In this document: positions 5,324 to 5,910 of the stretch, in pieces
How the letters are laid out: every line of letters begins with the position of its first letter
How positions within the stretch are numbered: position 1 is the first letter of the stretch
From: BA4 sp044376575
GTDB lineage: Bacteria > Bacteroidota > Bacteroidia > CAIKAF01
Direction of reading: 5' to 3'
DNA: 5,910 nucleotides
Assembly: GCA_044376575.1 (NCBI GenBank)
Contig: JBILKR010000048.1
Location: forward strand, 1 to 5,910
Notes under the pieces: model-generated
The model's database searches: none
Seen by the model: the letters and a program-made list of their open reading frames with translations, nothing else
What the model was told of the DNA's origin: nothing
Made by a program: the position numbers and the translations under genes

Positions 5324-5910
5324 ATGAAAATTGTATTACGTCAGGTAACCATTATTGATAAGTCTTCACCGCATCATTTAAAAACTGTAGATGTATTAAT
5401 TGATCAAGGGATAATCCAATCTATCGGTAACGATATCAAGACAGATGCAAGAGAGATAAAAATTCCAGGGCTACACATCTCAACAGGATGGGTAGATATG
5501 CAATGCACTATTGGTGAGCCAGGATTTGAACAGAGAGAAACATTAAAGACAGCTGCATCTGCGGCATTGCACGGTGGATTCACTACTATTGCGATGTTAC
5601 CTTCAACTCAGCCTGTTATTGATCAGCGTGTTCATGCTGAATCTATCATTTCATCATCTTCTAAACTTCCTGTTCAAATATTACCACTCGGAGCGATGAC
5701 GATGAATCGGGAGGGACAAGAAATGACGGAAATGATTGATTTGTCTGAAGTCGGTGTTACTGCATTCAGTGATGGAAAAAGATCTGTACAGAATCCTAAA
5801 TTACTGGAATTGATTTTGGTGTATGCACAAAACAGAGATGCAATAATTATTCATCATGCCGATACACCCGCACTATCGGTTAACGGAATCATGAATGAAG
5901 GAGTATCTAG
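5324..5910 (+). CDS. Dihydroorotase-like amidohydrolase, probably non-catalytic (partial, runs off right edge)
   Basis: From the ATG at 5324, 195 complete codons are visible. The N-terminal beta domain (1-50) leads into the TIM barrel. Real dihydroorotases of this class read D-x-H-x-H-[LF]-R-E-P-G here; this protein reads D58-M-Q60-C-T62-I-G64-E-P-G67. The metal-binding HxH pair and the substrate arginine are thus replaced. The substrate asparagine of 'PNTxP' is also lost (P93-S94-T-Q-P97). The 'FSD' aspartate D150 and a histidine in the 'HaE/D' motif (H178-A-D180) remain, and the fold-defining 'GGFTTIAMLPS' run at 84-94 is well kept. Dihydroorotase makes dihydroorotate in pyrimidine synthesis; this copy likely does not. 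Similar non-catalytic homologues (PyrC'/PyrX) serve as structural partners of aspartate transcarbamoylase in some bacteria, so a structural or new role is possible. It follows the vWA gene by 16 bases, probably in the same operon. It is often annotated pyrC in databases, which I avoid here. Confidence 0.85.
   Translation, partial: MKIVLRQVTIIDKSSPHHLKTVDVLIDQGIIQSIGNDIKTDAREIKIPGLHISTGWVDMQCTIGEPGFEQRETLKTAASAALHGGFTTIAMLPSTQPVIDQRVHAESIISSSSKLPVQILPLGAMTMNREGQEMTEMIDLSEVGVTAFSDGKRSVQNPKLLELILVYAQNRDAIIIHHADTPALSVNGIMNEGVS

Overview
The window looks like a piece of an AT-rich chromosome from the phylum Bacteroidota, perhaps the Chitinophagales/Sphingobacteriia side. The evidence is a Bacteroidota-style tyrosine recombinase N-terminus, a BatA-type von Willebrand protein beside a dihydroorotase-like gene, starts that mostly lack a Shine-Dalgarno sequence, and two exact matches to the Bacteroidota -7 promoter element TAnnTTTG. 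The phylum is a fairly safe inference. The lower rank is a guess from gene content.

Layout. Positions 1-273 (minus strand) hold the first 91 codons of a site-specific integrase that runs off the left edge. Positions 274-946 are a non-coding, very AT-rich stretch. It carries four exact copies of TGCAACAC immediately upstream of the integrase start, a one-mismatch fifth copy further in, and several inverted repeats. I read it as the integrase control and attachment region at the edge of an integrated element, with ordinary chromosome to the right. The attachment role is inferred.

Positions 947-2607 (plus) are a two-gene unit joined by an ATGA overlap: a ten-helix EamA/DMT-family permease and a DUF2797 protein that combines a four-cysteine zinc-ribbon-like module with a segment resembling a GIY-YIG nuclease fold. 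The DUF2797 stop overlaps by 4 bases the stop of a convergent gene at 2604-3137 (minus), a complete family I inorganic pyrophosphatase with all its recognised active-site residues.

After a 121-base divergent spacer, positions 3259-5307 (plus) encode a membrane-anchored BatA/vWA/CARDB-like protein. Sixteen bases later begins a dihydroorotase homologue (5324 to the right edge). The visible part of this homologue lacks the HxH metal motif, the substrate arginine and the substrate asparagine of real dihydroorotases, so it is probably a non-catalytic relative.

Most of the right-hand part is ordinary chromosomal gene content. I do not see a clear new multi-gene defence or mobile system. The items most worth a second look are the repeat array beside the integrase, the GIY-YIG-like pattern in DUF2797, and the pseudo-dihydroorotase coupled to a vWA membrane protein.
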